Below, one piece after another: positions 37,623 through 46,759 of a DNA stretch of 64,000 nt. The translations under genes and the position numbers were made by a program. The notes under the pieces are model-generated. The model made no database searches and was not told the DNA's origin. It saw only the letters and a list, made by a program, of their open reading frames with translations. This DNA is from JALYXI01 sp963716685. GTDB taxonomy: Bacteria; Acidobacteriota; Terriglobia; Bryobacterales; Bryobacteraceae. How positions within the stretch are numbered: the first letter of the stretch is position 1; each line of letters starts with the position of its first letter. The stretch spans positions 310,001 through 374,000 of the forward strand of contig CAVQTR010000002.1 in assembly GCA_963716685.1 (NCBI GenBank), in the 5' to 3' direction.

Positions 37623-40600
37623 CTACCAATGCAGTCTAAGTCCAAATTCGATCTGGCGCGGCGTGTTCGCCTGAGTCGTCACCACTCCGAAGGTGGTCGG
37701 GCTGTCGATGCTCAGCGAAGGCGTGCCCGCCTGGTAATGGTTCAGCATGTTGCTGAACTGCGCGTTGAACGTGATGCCGATGCCTTCGCGGTACGGCAGC
37801 TTGAAGTCCTTCGAAATCGCCATGTCCAGGTTCCACGTCGGGAAGTTCCGCAGTACGCCTGCTCCGCCGCCGGTCGTGTCCACTCCCAGAATCAATCGGC
37901 GAAACTGGCCCAGCACGGCGTTGGGATCGGCGAAGATGTTCAGCCCCGAACCGCCCTTGGCTGGGTTTCCCGAGGAAGCCACTGATGTCGAGCTGCTCAC
38001 GTTCTCGTGCAGCGAATTGCCCGCTGTATAAGGGCTCGTCAGCACCGCGTTTTCATAAGTGCTGTCGGAACTGCAGTTCGATTCCCCAAAGGCCTGGCAG
38101 TCGTTCGTCCCGCCGCCGCTCAGATTCACTTCCAGCGGCGCGCCGCTCTGTGCCGTAAACAGCGGTGAGAAGTTCCAGCCGTCCAGAACCCGGTGCAGCA
38201 GTTTTCGGTCGCGGAAGAACACCGGCTGATACACCACGCTCAGGTTGTACACGAAACGGATATCGAACGGCTGCGGCCCGTACATCTGCCCGATGTCGAA
38301 GGGGTTCAGCACCGTCGTTGAACTGGTCTGCTGCCCCAGGCCAACCGTGCCCATCGCCCGGCTCCAGGTGAAGTTGGAGCGCGCCGTCAGGCCATGCCAG
38401 TCGCGCATGGTGAAGGAAAGGAAAGCGGCGTTGTAGTTGCCCCAGCCGAGGCTGGTGGTCTCATAGAGGGAAGCGGTCTGCGCCGGCGCGGAGCTCGGCA
38501 GCGTTCGGCCCAGCGTCCAGCTCGGCGAATTCGCCAGCGTGCCCCACAGCGTGTACACCTGTGTTCCGGTGATCTGCGATTTCTGTTTCGAAGCCACCGC
38601 CGCCGTGCAACTCGCGAAGCCGGTGCAGTAAGCTGATCCCGGTCCGCCCAGCGCCGCTTCCAGAAACGGCTGCGTTGTGACAGTTTGGCCGCCGGCCACT
38701 TCCTGATAAATCTGCCCGAACGCATTCGCGAAGCTCTGACCGTTCAGCGTGTACATGGTGGGCACCGCGTCGATGTTCACCAGCTGGAACTCATTGCGGA
38801 TGATCCGCCCGATGTAACCGGCTTCGATCGAGAACTTATTCGAAAGCTGCCGTTGAATCGTCAGATCGAAAACGTCCGAGCGATTCGGCCGGAAGTTGGA
38901 ATCGAGCACCGTTCCATCGCCCGCCGCGGCGTTCGTGCCCACGCCCGGCAGGTACGGCTGCGACAGCGTCTGGCTCACCGCCTGCAAAGGCGCGCTGAGG
39001 CCATCGGCGCCGATGCGGAATGCCGTCGTAGCGTCCACGCCCGCCGTGCCCAGGCACTGTCCGCTCCTGCTCGCTCCGATGCACGAGACCGGTTGCAGCA
39101 GGCCCGCGCCCAGAACCGTATTCAGCACCTGCGCGTCTCCATTCAAACGCCCGAAGATGCGGCTGTAGCCGCCGCGGATCACCGTCTTGTTGCCGCCGAA
39201 GATCGCGCCCAGAATGCCGTCGCTGATGTTCGGATTCCACGCGACCGCGGTGCGCGGACTGAAGCCGCCGTAGAACGGCTTGTACGGATACTTCAGGCCG
39301 GAAACGTTGTTGATCGTTTCGAAGCCCAGCAGCGGATTGTAGGTTTGTCCCTGCACCGCCATCTTGGCCTTGGTGTTCAGATAAGCCGCGGCGCTGATCT
39401 GGTTGCCCGCCTGGTCCACCAGAATGACCTGCTGGCTGTTCCGCTCCTGCGGCGGCATTTCAATCTGATAGCCGAGGCCGTAAGTGAACGTCAGGTCTTT
39501 GCGCAGGTGCCACGTGTCGCTGAAATACTCGTTGTAGAACGGAGTGCTCACATGCACATCCAGATTGGTGCCCGGCGGCGTCAGCGACAGATTGGCCCCT
39601 TTGCGGACATACAGGGTCTGCGGCTGGCTCACGATGCCCAGCACTTCGGTATAGAAGTTGTTCCAGTTCGCAACCTGATTGGACGGCAGATTCGCCGGGA
39701 TGTATGACGAGAGGAAGTTGATGCCGCCCGTCGCGCCGCCAATCTGGTAAACGGCGTTGTTGAAGATGCCCGCGCCGTTGTCATCGCGTTCGTGGATTAC
39801 GTGGTTCAGCTGGAAAGAGCCGCCGAACTGAAACAGGTGATTGCCGTGAACCCAGCTCATGTCGTCGCGGAACGTCTGGTCCTTGCCGTCCCAGAAGCGC
39901 TGCCGAACGCTTTGCGAGTTGACGTTGTACGGAATCAGAGCATTCGTGCTGGCGGTCTCGCCGCCAATCTCGATCGCTCCGCCAAGACCGGGCAGCTGCG
40001 GCGGCGCGCCATCTGTTCCCCACTGCCAGAAGTTACGCAGGTAGTTGTAATGGAAATCGTTTGTCAGCGTCGGCGAGATCGTTGTCGAAAGACCCGTGAC
40101 GAAGTAAGAAGGCTTCTGGACACGCGGAGCCGTCGCAATCAGCTGTCCGGGCGTGCCGCCCAGCAAGCCGCCGAAGTCCGTCTGGTTCGTGGTGTTCTGC
40201 TGGAAGGTGTAGTAGCGATAGCTGGTCATCAGGTGCCACTTGTCGCCGAAGTCATGGTCCAGCCGGATGATGTAATTGTCCGATTGCTGCGGGATGGAGA
40301 CGTTGCTGTTGTAGCCCTGCGTGTTATATCCGTCACCGGCCTGCGGATCGTTCGGCGCCGGCATATAGCTCCACACTTTGCTCACCACCGGATTCAAACC
40401 GAGCGAGCGCGGGTCGCACGAACCCGCCGGGCACACTGCCGGCTGGTAAGTCACGCCGCCCACAGTTACCGGCGTGGGATTCAGGTTGTAAGCCTGATAA
40501 ACGCCCGCCGAGTTGGGAAGCTGAATGACGCCGGCTTTCAGCAGCGCGGTCGGCACCAGCCGCTCAAATGTCGTGGACTGCGGAAAGCGGCGCGCTTCAT

Positions 40601-41579
40601 AGTTGACGAAGAAATAGGTTTTGCCCCCGAGCCAGTTGGGCAGCATCGGACCGCCCAGCGCAGCGCCATAGCGGTTCTGGTGTGTTTTCGCCAGTGGCGT
40701 GTACGCTTTCCCGTACGCGGGCGTGTGATCGTTCTTCCAGGTGTTCGCGGAGAAGTAACTGCTCAGCAGGTACTCGTAAGCGGCGCCATGGAATTGGTTG
40801 GTGCCCCGTTTCGTCACCATCTGTACCTGGCCGCCGGCCGATCCGTTGAAGTCCGCGGTCTGGTTCGAAGTCGACACCTTGAACTCTTCAATGCTTTCGA
40901 TGGGTGTCGGCATGGCGCCGGAAGGCGTTCCGCCGCTGGAACCCGTGATCGTGCCGCTCGACAGCGTGTACGCGGCCATTGTGCCGTCCATGTCGCTCGA
41001 GTTATTGCCGCCGTCCAGCTGGTACGAATTCTGGTCCGTCACTGTGCCGCCCACGTTGCCGCCCGGAGCAACGCCCGGCTGCAGCAGAATCAGCGCATTG
41101 GCATCGCGTCCCAGATTGGGAAGCGAGTCGAGCTGAATGCCGGAGATCGTGGAACCGACCGTCGCATTCGTAGTCTGCAGTTCCGCCGCGGCTCCAGCCG
41201 AAACTTCCACCACGGTCGTGGCGGCGCCCACCTGCAGCGTCGCATTTAGTGTGAGAACCAGACCAACTTCCACGCGCTGCTGCGCAAACCGTGTCTCCGA
41301 AAATCCGGGCCGCGCTATCGATACGTCGTAAGTGCCGGGAGGAACGTTGAAGAAGTCATAGCGTCCCGATTCATTGGTCAGCGCTCTCTTGAGAAAGTTG
41401 GTAGAAACGTCCACCAGCCTGACCTCCGCGGCGGCTATGGCAGCGCCGGAAGGGTCCGCCACCTGACCCGATACAGTCCCGGTGGATGTGGACTGAGCAT
41501 GGGTAAGAACGGCTTGAAAATTCAGAAGAATGGCGACAGCTGCCACAAGGGGCAGAAATCCTGCACGAGTTCGAAGCAT
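37623..41579 (-). CDS. Oar-like TonB-dependent outer-membrane receptor (third copy)
   Basis: 1318 residues; GGAG lies six bases before the ATG. Sec signal (MLRTRAGFLPLVAAVAILLN ... THAQS), carboxypeptidase-regulatory-like domain at about 33-115 (GTVSGQVADPSGAAIAAAEV ... VPPGTYDVS), plug with YQLDGGNNSSDMDG, and a long beta-barrel ending FGLRLHW. In an apparent operon with the M20D amidohydrolase. An 11-base motif shared with the GH27 operon lies over its probable transcription start. Confidence 0.9.
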   Translation of the reverse strand: MLRTRAGFLPLVAAVAILLNFQAVLTHAQSTSTGTVSGQVADPSGAAIAAAEVRLVDVSTNFLKRALTNESGRYDFFNVPPGTYDVSIARPGFSETRFAQQRVEVGLVLTLNATLQVGAATTVVEVSAGAAAELQTTNATVGSTISGIQLDSLPNLGRDANALILLQPGVAPGGNVGGTVTDQNSYQLDGGNNSSDMDGTMAAYTLSSGTITGSSGGTPSGAMPTPIESIEEFKVSTSNQTADFNGSAGGQVQMVTKRGTNQFHGAAYEYLLSSYFSANTWKNDHTPAYGKAYTPLAKTHQNRYGAALGGPMLPNWLGGKTYFFVNYEARRFPQSTTFERLVPTALLKAGVIQLPNSAGVYQAYNLNPTPVTVGGVTYQPAVCPAGSCDPRSLGLNPVVSKVWSYMPAPNDPQAGDGYNTQGYNSNVSIPQQSDNYIIRLDHDFGDKWHLMTSYRYYTFQQNTTNQTDFGGLLGGTPGQLIATAPRVQKPSYFVTGLSTTISPTLTNDFHYNYLRNFWQWGTDGAPPQLPGLGGAIEIGGETASTNALIPYNVNSQSVRQRFWDGKDQTFRDDMSWVHGNHLFQFGGSFQLNHVIHERDDNGAGIFNNAVYQIGGATGGINFLSSYIPANLPSNQVANWNNFYTEVLGIVSQPQTLYVRKGANLSLTPPGTNLDVHVSTPFYNEYFSDTWHLRKDLTFTYGLGYQIEMPPQERNSQQVILVDQAGNQISAAAYLNTKAKMAVQGQTYNPLLGFETINNVSGLKYPYKPFYGGFSPRTAVAWNPNISDGILGAIFGGNKTVIRGGYSRIFGRLNGDAQVLNTVLGAGLLQPVSCIGASRSGQCLGTAGVDATTAFRIGADGLSAPLQAVSQTLSQPYLPGVGTNAAAGDGTVLDSNFRPNRSDVFDLTIQRQLSNKFSIEAGYIGRIIRNEFQLVNIDAVPTMYTLNGQSFANAFGQIYQEVAGGQTVTTQPFLEAALGGPGSAYCTGFASCTAAVASKQKSQITGTQVYTLWGTLANSPSWTLGRTLPSSAPAQTASLYETTSLGWGNYNAAFLSFTMRDWHGLTARSNFTWSRAMGTVGLGQQTSSTTVLNPFDIGQMYGPQPFDIRFVYNLSVVYQPVFFRDRKLLHRVLDGWNFSPLFTAQSGAPLEVNLSGGGTNDCQAFGESNCSSDSTYENAVLTSPYTAGNSLHENVSSSTSVASSGNPAKGGSGLNIFADPNAVLGQFRRLILGVDTTGGGAGVLRNFPTWNLDMAISKDFKLPYREGIGITFNAQFSNMLNHYQAGTPSLSIDSPTTFGVVTTQANTPRQIEFGLRLHW

Positions 41580-41656
41580 GTTTTCTCCAGATTGGTGTTA
41601 CGAGCGAGACCCATCCCAACCTGGGGAAAAATTTACGACGTGGAACCTTCGACGGG

Positions 41657-41701
41657 GAAATGTTTCAGTAATGGTAAGCGACGAGAGGGGGGGTATGTCA
41701 A
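41657..41701 (-). promoter_or_regulatory. Promoter with candidate operator for the third Oar-like receptor
   Basis: On the minus strand TTGACA (41696-41701) and TACCAT (41671-41676) are 19 bases apart, a slightly long spacer. Just downstream, TGAAACATTTC (41657-41667) repeats exactly the right arm of the dyad before the alpha-galactosidase gene. The -35 box overlaps the stop codon of the upstream esterase gene. Confidence 0.4.
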
Positions 41702-42390
41702 CCGGCGAGGTAGCTCGCCATCCGCGGCTCAATGCGCACGAATTCCTTTGCCGCAATCGCGCCGATTTCTTTGCGGCCAACCGGTCCGAGATGCGTAGTG
41801 TCCAGCTTACCGGCCTTATCCCGCGCGCCCAACGCTTCCGCTTTCGCCGGACCAAGTTCCTCGCTCTGCTTCAATGTGAGTGCATACAGATCCATCAGAG
41901 GAACGTGCTTCTCCGCGGCCAGCCGGCGCACCGCTTCCACATAAGGCAGCAGCGAGTCGCGCTTGATCCTGCCCTCGGCATCGAAGTTACGCCGCACGAT
42001 GGAAGTCACCAGCACCGGCTTCGCGCCTGCCGCGCGGGCCTCGTCCACATAGCGAGCCATGTTCTCGCGAAAGGTTGTCTGCGGATCGGTTTCCCGCTCC
42101 GGTCCCTTTCCGGGCCCGTCGTTGTGCCCGAACTGGATCAGTACGTAATCCGGCTTGAAAGCCAGTACGGGCGCCCAGCGGTTCTCATCGCGGAAGCTTT
42201 TGGAACTGCGGCCGTTCATCGCAAAATTCCGGATCTCCACCTTGCCGTTGAAGGACGCGCGAAAGCCGGTTCCCCAGCCGCCCTCGTCGTTCACGGTCGA
42301 GTCGCCTACCAGAGCGATCTTCACTACCGGAGCATCGGCGGCCAGCAGCGCCAGCGGCGCGAGCAGCCAAAAAAAGAGGCGCGCGTACAT
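41698..42390 (-). CDS. Secreted SGNH esterase, rhamnogalacturonan acetylesterase-like
   Basis: 230 residues with a Sec signal (MYARLFFWLLAPLALLAADA). SGNH blocks are complete: GDSTVND (Ser), NGRSSKSFRDE (Gly), QFGHNDG (Asn) and DTTHLGPVG (Asp-His). This order matches rhamnogalacturonan acetylesterases, which deacetylate pectin. It fits with the alpha-galactosidase and UxuA-like genes and with the receptor downstream as part of plant-polysaccharide use (inference). Confidence 0.88.
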   Translation of the reverse strand: MYARLFFWLLAPLALLAADAPVVKIALVGDSTVNDEGGWGTGFRASFNGKVEIRNFAMNGRSSKSFRDENRWAPVLAFKPDYVLIQFGHNDGPGKGPERETDPQTTFRENMARYVDEARAAGAKPVLVTSIVRRNFDAEGRIKRDSLLPYVEAVRRLAAEKHVPLMDLYALTLKQSEELGPAKAEALGARDKAGKLDTTHLGPVGRKEIGAIAAKEFVRIEPRMASYLAG

Positions 42391-42393
42391 GCC

Positions 42394-43074
42394 TTAGAGT
42401 TTATCCGCTGCAATCCGGCCGTCGCGCATTAGAACTGTACGGTCTCCGAACGCGGCAGCTTCAGGGTTGTGAGTAATCATCAACACCGTCTGTCCCAGCC
42501 GGCGGTTCAGATCGCGCAGCAGTGTGAGAACGGCATCGGAGTTCCGGGAATCCAGATTGCCGGTCGGTTCATCCGCCAGCAGGATGGCTGGACGGTTCAC
42601 AATGGCCCGCGCAATCGCGACGCGCTGCTGTTCGCCGCCCGAGAGCGCATGCGGCTTGTGTTGCAGCCGATTTGCGATTCCGAGCAAATCCAGGACGCGC
42701 GCGAACTCCGCGTCGTCTCCACGGTTGCCGGCGATGTCGCGTGCGATTTCGATATTGTCCGCCGCGCTCAAGGTCGGCAGCAGATTGAACTTCTGGAAAA
42801 CGAACCCGACGGTTCGCTGCCGCAGCCGCGTTCGGCCCGCATCGGTAAGGCTGCTCAGATTCTCGCCTCCGACAGCGACGGTTCCCGAGCTTGGTGGTGT
42901 CAAGCCGCCGACAATATGGAAAAGCGTCGATTTCCCCGAACCCGAAGGACCCACCACCGAAAGAAACTCGCCCGCCGGAACATCCAGATCGACGCCGCGC
43001 AGCGCTTCCACATCCACCTCGCCAACCCGATAGATCTTGCGCAGCGCGCGGATGGAAATGATCGGCTCACTCAT
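42394..43074 (-). CDS. ABC transporter ATPase of the LolD/MacB type
   Basis: 226 residues. Walker A GPSGSGKST, signature LSGGEQQRVAIARA, Walker B ILLADEPTGNLD and H-loop ITHNPEAA are intact. The GNLD after Walker B and short length place it with LolD/MacB/FtsE ATPases that drive transport or extraction without moving cargo through the membrane channel. Its start overlaps the stop of the permease gene by eight bases. Confidence 0.92.
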   Translation of the reverse strand: MSEPIISIRALRKIYRVGEVDVEALRGVDLDVPAGEFLSVVGPSGSGKSTLFHIVGGLTPPSSGTVAVGGENLSSLTDAGRTRLRQRTVGFVFQKFNLLPTLSAADNIEIARDIAGNRGDDAEFARVLDLLGIANRLQHKPHALSGGEQQRVAIARAIVNRPAILLADEPTGNLDSRNSDAVLTLLRDLNRRLGQTVLMITHNPEAAAFGDRTVLMRDGRIAADKL

Positions 43075-44164
43075 AAGCGAGAGCCGCGATCGGGTCCTTA
43101 CGGGCGGCTGAAAGCCCTGGATACAGCGCTCCCAGCAACGCGGCGCCCAGCGCGATGCCGCCGGCGATGGGCCACCACTCGTACACGATGGCCTGCGGCA
43201 GTGACGAAGGCACCAGGCTGTGCAGCAGACTGCGCGTGCCGAAACTCAGGCCGATGCCCAGCAGCGTTCCGCCGAGCCCCATGATCAACGCTTCGGCCAG
43301 AATCAGCTGCAGGATGTAAACCTTCGGCGCGCCGATCGCTTTCAGAATCCCGATCTCCCGCGTGCGCTGCAACACCGCCATGTACATGGAAAGGCACACC
43401 ACGACAAACGCTATCAGCACGCCGATCCCGATAATCACGTTGGTGAAAGTCTTCAGCATGGGCACGTTTTCGACCGACATCATCGACACCACGTCGCGCA
43501 TGGAATAAATCGGATAGCCGGTCAGCTTCGTTTTCAGCTCCTCAATCATGGACGCCGTGTTTTTCGGGTCGTCCAGCTTGAGATAGATCTGGCTCACCTT
43601 GCCAGGCGTGCTGAACAGATCCTGCAACACGCCGATCTGCACAAAGATATGCGACAGTTTGCCAGGCTCCACAATGCCCGCGACGTTCCAATCGTGGTTC
43701 ATGAGGTGAATCTTCTCGCCCACCCGGACTTTCTTCTGTTCCGCATAGTAGCGGTCCAGAATCATGTCGTCGGGATTTTGGAACGAGTGGCCCGCGATGT
43801 ATTCAAAGCCGCCGCTCATGCGGTAAAAAGTCGCCGGATCAATGCCTGTTACGGTTTCCAGAAGGCCGCCGGCGCTTTGCGTCACCACGCCCGAAGCCAG
43901 AACAATGTGCGGAAAGGTCGCCAGCTTCGCGATGAGCGCCTGCGGAATGGTGGCGCCGCTCATGCTCATGATGTTCGAGTTCGGCGCCCGCAGAACGATG
44001 TCCGCGCCCACGCCGGTTGCGCGTGTTTTGGAGTCGTTCACCAATCCATGGCTGAGACCCACCAGAATCAGAATCAGCGTGACCGGAACCGCGATCAGCA
44101 GAATGCTGAGCAGCGTCGGAATGGGCCGCTGCCGCACATTCTCCGCCACCAGCTTCGCGATCAC
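43067..44164 (-). CDS. ABC permease of the MacB/LolC-FtsX type
   Basis: 365 residues. GTG 44164 is chosen: it overlaps the upstream stop as GTGA and starts (V)IAKLVAENVRQRPIPTLLSI, the normal cytoplasmic lead-in to helix 1. Four membrane helices: one N-terminal, a periplasmic domain of about 200 residues (MacB-PCD-like), then three C-terminal helices with the FtsX signature (LQRTREIGILKAIGAPKVYI). Works with the downstream ATPase, probably as a homodimer since no second permease is present. Confidence 0.88.
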   Translation of the reverse strand: MIAKLVAENVRQRPIPTLLSILLIAVPVTLILILVGLSHGLVNDSKTRATGVGADIVLRAPNSNIMSMSGATIPQALIAKLATFPHIVLASGVVTQSAGGLLETVTGIDPATFYRMSGGFEYIAGHSFQNPDDMILDRYYAEQKKVRVGEKIHLMNHDWNVAGIVEPGKLSHIFVQIGVLQDLFSTPGKVSQIYLKLDDPKNTASMIEELKTKLTGYPIYSMRDVVSMMSVENVPMLKTFTNVIIGIGVLIAFVVVCLSMYMAVLQRTREIGILKAIGAPKVYILQLILAEALIMGLGGTLLGIGLSFGTRSLLHSLVPSSLPQAIVYEWWPIAGGIALGAALLGALYPGLSAARKDPIAALAYE

Positions 44165-45033
44165 TTCGGCCCGCCGATCACCTGCAGTTCGGTTCCTTCC
44201 GGCCGCGTCAGTTCGAAGCGTGCGTCCGGAACCGGCTTGTTCACCGTCATCTTTGTAATGGCAATGGTGACACCAAAGTCTTCCTGCGGGCGCGACCATT
44301 CCACCCGCGCGGGAAAGCGGATGTTGTCGAAGATCTGCCAGTTGCTGTACTGCGCATCGCTCACCAGTTCGCCATCGGCGTTGTATTCGCGCTGCTCCAC
44401 AATTTGCAGATTGACGCGGTCGAACGTGATGCGGCGCTCCACGCGCGCATCGGTTGCCGAAACCACCTTGATCACGCCCAGCTGATAAAAGGCATTCTTC
44501 TCGTTGATGTCGTCGATGCGCGTGGTCAGGTCCGTCGCCGCGATCGGACGCACCAGCATGGCGGAAAGAAAATCCTGCGGCCGCATATTCTCGAAATGCT
44601 TGTTGGGTTCGGCGGGCGCATCGTTCGAACCCTGTACAAAGCGGTTTTTGGTGGGCAGGTAAACGCGGAAGGTCTTCCCGTCGGAAACACCCTTCACCGC
44701 TGTGGTGCGAACCACCGGCACCAGTGCCACCACGCTGATCTCAGCGGGCGCGCGGTACGCCAGATAACCGGTGAACGACGTGGAATAATCCTTGATGGTG
44801 CCCTTATACACGCTGCCGGTGGAAGGCGCGAGTTCCACCTCCGCATCAAAGCTTCGAATCGACTCGTAGAATTCGTCGACCCGCTTCACCAACTCGGCTT
44901 TACTTGCGTTCAGCAGAGTTTGCGTAGCCGGATGCGTCCCGCGCGAAACAGGCCGCAGTGTTGCGCACGAAAACGACAGCAGGAGCACCGGAAAAATCCA
45001 CACCATTACGCCAACACGGCGCGCGGAACACAT
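44161..45033 (-). CDS. Lipoprotein with LolA/LolB-like fold, transporter partner
   Basis: 290 residues. A hydrophobic leader ends in LLLSFSC with Cys23 as probable lipidation site (the box is not canonical). The mature part, mostly beta strands (FDAEVELAPSTGSVYKGTI, YLAYRAPAEISVVALVPVV, KTFRVYLPTKNRFVQG), resembles outer-membrane lipoprotein carrier proteins. First gene of a three-gene operon with an FtsX-type permease and LolD-like ATPase, overlapping the permease by four bases. Together they look like a Lol-type lipoprotein sorting route or an efflux system with a lipid-binding lipoprotein. Confidence 0.78.
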   Translation of the reverse strand: MCSARRVGVMVWIFPVLLLSFSCATLRPVSRGTHPATQTLLNASKAELVKRVDEFYESIRSFDAEVELAPSTGSVYKGTIKDYSTSFTGYLAYRAPAEISVVALVPVVRTTAVKGVSDGKTFRVYLPTKNRFVQGSNDAPAEPNKHFENMRPQDFLSAMLVRPIAATDLTTRIDDINEKNAFYQLGVIKVVSATDARVERRITFDRVNLQIVEQREYNADGELVSDAQYSNWQIFDNIRFPARVEWSRPQEDFGVTIAITKMTVNKPVPDARFELTRPEGTELQVIGGPK

Positions 45034-45075
45034 TCTTTCATTCTAGGATGTTAGGATAAAGGAGTCACGCCGAGT

Positions 45076-45151
45076 GGGCCTGTGGCGCAGTTGGGAGCGC
45101 GCTTCCATGGCATGGAAGAGGTCAAGGGTTCGAATCCCTTCAGGTCCACCA
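45076..45151 (+). tRNA. tRNA-Ala (anticodon GGC)
   Basis: A 76-base cloverleaf with acceptor GGGCCTG/CAGGTCC, including the G3-U70 pair that identifies alanine tRNAs, anticodon loop ATGGCAT in stem CTTCC/GGAAG, T-arm AAGGGTTCGAATCCCTT and encoded CCA. It is complete although an integrated element starts right after it. Confidence 0.97.
45126..45151 (+). other. Probable attachment site at the 3' end of tRNA-Ala
   Basis: The 3' part of the tRNA (T-arm and acceptor strand) is the usual crossover site for tyrosine integrases, and the integrase gene lies 390 bases away. A second copy marking the other end was not seen in the window, so it should lie beyond 64,000. Confidence 0.6.
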
Positions 45152-45204
45152 ATTTCTCAACCACTTACCGGCACCGCTCGAAAGGACGAGGGTGCTGAAG
45201 GGCG

Positions 45205-45537
45205 CTAAAGCGAGATTCCCTCCTTTTCTCGCGCCTTTTTGCTCGCCCGGACGCTCGGGCGCTTTTCGTACTTCTCCCCATCCTTGATCGCGGCCAGTTC
45301 GACCGGTTTTCGTCGCCCTGGTATCTTCGCCGTTGCCAGCATATTCCGAGATCGCGCGACATCTATAGCCTTGTTCAGATTGTCGACGTCGACCGGATGA
45401 CCCCAGGCTTTCGCATCACTGACGGCGCAGCTCAAATTTTCCCGAGCATCGGCCATTTCCTCCTTTCGCTGGTTGCGTCCATTTCGGATCGCGGCCCTGA
45501 GCGTTTCAAACTGTCGCTTCCGTTCTTCTTGATCCAC
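45205..45537 (-). CDS. Small charged protein of unknown function next to integrase
   Basis: 110 residues from a GTG start two bases after the integrase stop. Highly charged and helical (MDQEERKRQFETLRAAIRNG), with a basic C-terminus (KRPSVRASKKAREKEG) that could bind nucleic acid. Possibly a recombination accessory protein by position; no family recognised. Confidence 0.6.
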   Translation of the reverse strand: MDQEERKRQFETLRAAIRNGRNQRKEEMADARENLSCAVSDAKAWGHPVDVDNLNKAIDVARSRNMLATAKIPGRRKPVELAAIKDGEKYEKRPSVRASKKAREKEGISL

Positions 45538-45539
45538 GA

Positions 45540-46703
45540 CTATCCCACCTTCCTTTCCGCCGGCGTTTCCGGCTCGTTATCGTTGGCAGGCGCCAGCACC
45601 ATGAGACGGGTCACACCATCGTTGGCCGTCCTCTTCTGGCTGGAAACCGCCCGCGTGTAGATATCCAGCGTGGTACGGCTGTTCGCGTGACGCAGAAGCT
45701 CCTGGGCCACCTTCACGTCAACTCCCATCGCCCGAAGGTTTGTCGCCAGCGAGTGCCGGAAGTTGTGCCAGCCGATGATCTTGCCGGTTATTCCAGCCCG
45801 CTCCACGGCGGGCTTGATGCTTCGCTTCAGCAAGCTATCCGGGCTTAGCGGTTGCTTGCCGTTTCGGCGCAGCGAGGCGAAAAGGAAATCCGCATCATCT
45901 CTATAGGCCGACTGTCCGCGCCAGAGCAGTAACCCCTCGAGCACGAACGGGTGAAGCGGAACCGGGCGGCCGGAACACTCCGTCTTGGTGTCCCCGAACC
46001 GGTTCCGAACGCAGGACCGGGTAACCGACACCTCCATGGTGACCACGTTGATATCGGCCCATGTCAGGGCGATCAGTTCCGACCGGCGCAAGCCCGTGCT
46101 CCCCGCGAGCAGGACCATGGCGCGATCGCGCACCGACAGCTCTTCGAGCAACGCCTGAAATTCGGCCGGGGAGAGGACATCCTTTTCCCGCAGACGTTTT
46201 TGAGAGGTCCGAACCTTCGAAATGGGATTGAACGTCAGCCACTCGTGCCGGATAGCGTGGCTGAACATGACGCTGAAGGTGGACTTGATTTTCGTTTTCG
46301 ATGCCGGGGCAAGGGGCAACGAGTGAAGCCATTCTTCGCATTTCACAGTACGTACATCCGACAGCTTGTACGTGCCCCAGACGGGTTCGATGTATCGCGC
46401 CGTCATAACCTTGTGAGTTTCGATCGACGCGAACGCCTTCCGCTCGGGTATCAGTTCATGCTTCTGGTAATGGGCGATCAAGGCCGAGACCGTTGTTGGC
46501 GATCCGACCTCGCAGTTGATGTGTCCGCGCAGCCCGGAGGCGGCTTTCTCAGCGTCCTTGCGGGTTGGAAGCTCCGCCAGGGTGCCGAGGATTTTCTTTC
46601 GGTATGTGCGCTTGCCGGCGGCCGTTTCGTACCACCTGAAGGCCCACACCTGCCCGGATTTGCGTTTCAATTTCATTAGACTTCCGTTTTGAAAGCGGCT
46701 CAT
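45540..46703 (-). CDS. int: Tyrosine-recombinase integrase
   Basis: 387 residues. N-terminal Arm-like domain (about 10-65), SAM-like core-binding domain (about 70-165) and catalytic domain with all active residues: Arg206 (TGLRRSEL), His313-x2-Arg316 (HNFRHS), His339 (LLRHANSRTTLDIY) and Tyr349. It would catalyse integration and excision at the tRNA-Ala 3' end. The gene points toward the tRNA and is last but one in a minus-strand row that begins with the transfer genes. Confidence 0.95.
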   Translation of the reverse strand: MSRFQNGSLMKLKRKSGQVWAFRWYETAAGKRTYRKKILGTLAELPTRKDAEKAASGLRGHINCEVGSPTTVSALIAHYQKHELIPERKAFASIETHKVMTARYIEPVWGTYKLSDVRTVKCEEWLHSLPLAPASKTKIKSTFSVMFSHAIRHEWLTFNPISKVRTSQKRLREKDVLSPAEFQALLEELSVRDRAMVLLAGSTGLRRSELIALTWADINVVTMEVSVTRSCVRNRFGDTKTECSGRPVPLHPFVLEGLLLWRGQSAYRDDADFLFASLRRNGKQPLSPDSLLKRSIKPAVERAGITGKIIGWHNFRHSLATNLRAMGVDVKVAQELLRHANSRTTLDIYTRAVSSQKRTANDGVTRLMVLAPANDNEPETPAERKVG

Positions 46704-46759
46704 ACTGTCCTTTCAGTACGAGCGCCGTTGGCAATCCAATCTTAAGCCACCGGCGCTAG

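Noticed and set aside
38685..41249. Plus-strand open frames of 340 and 485 residues
   Set aside because: Antisense to the third Oar-like receptor.
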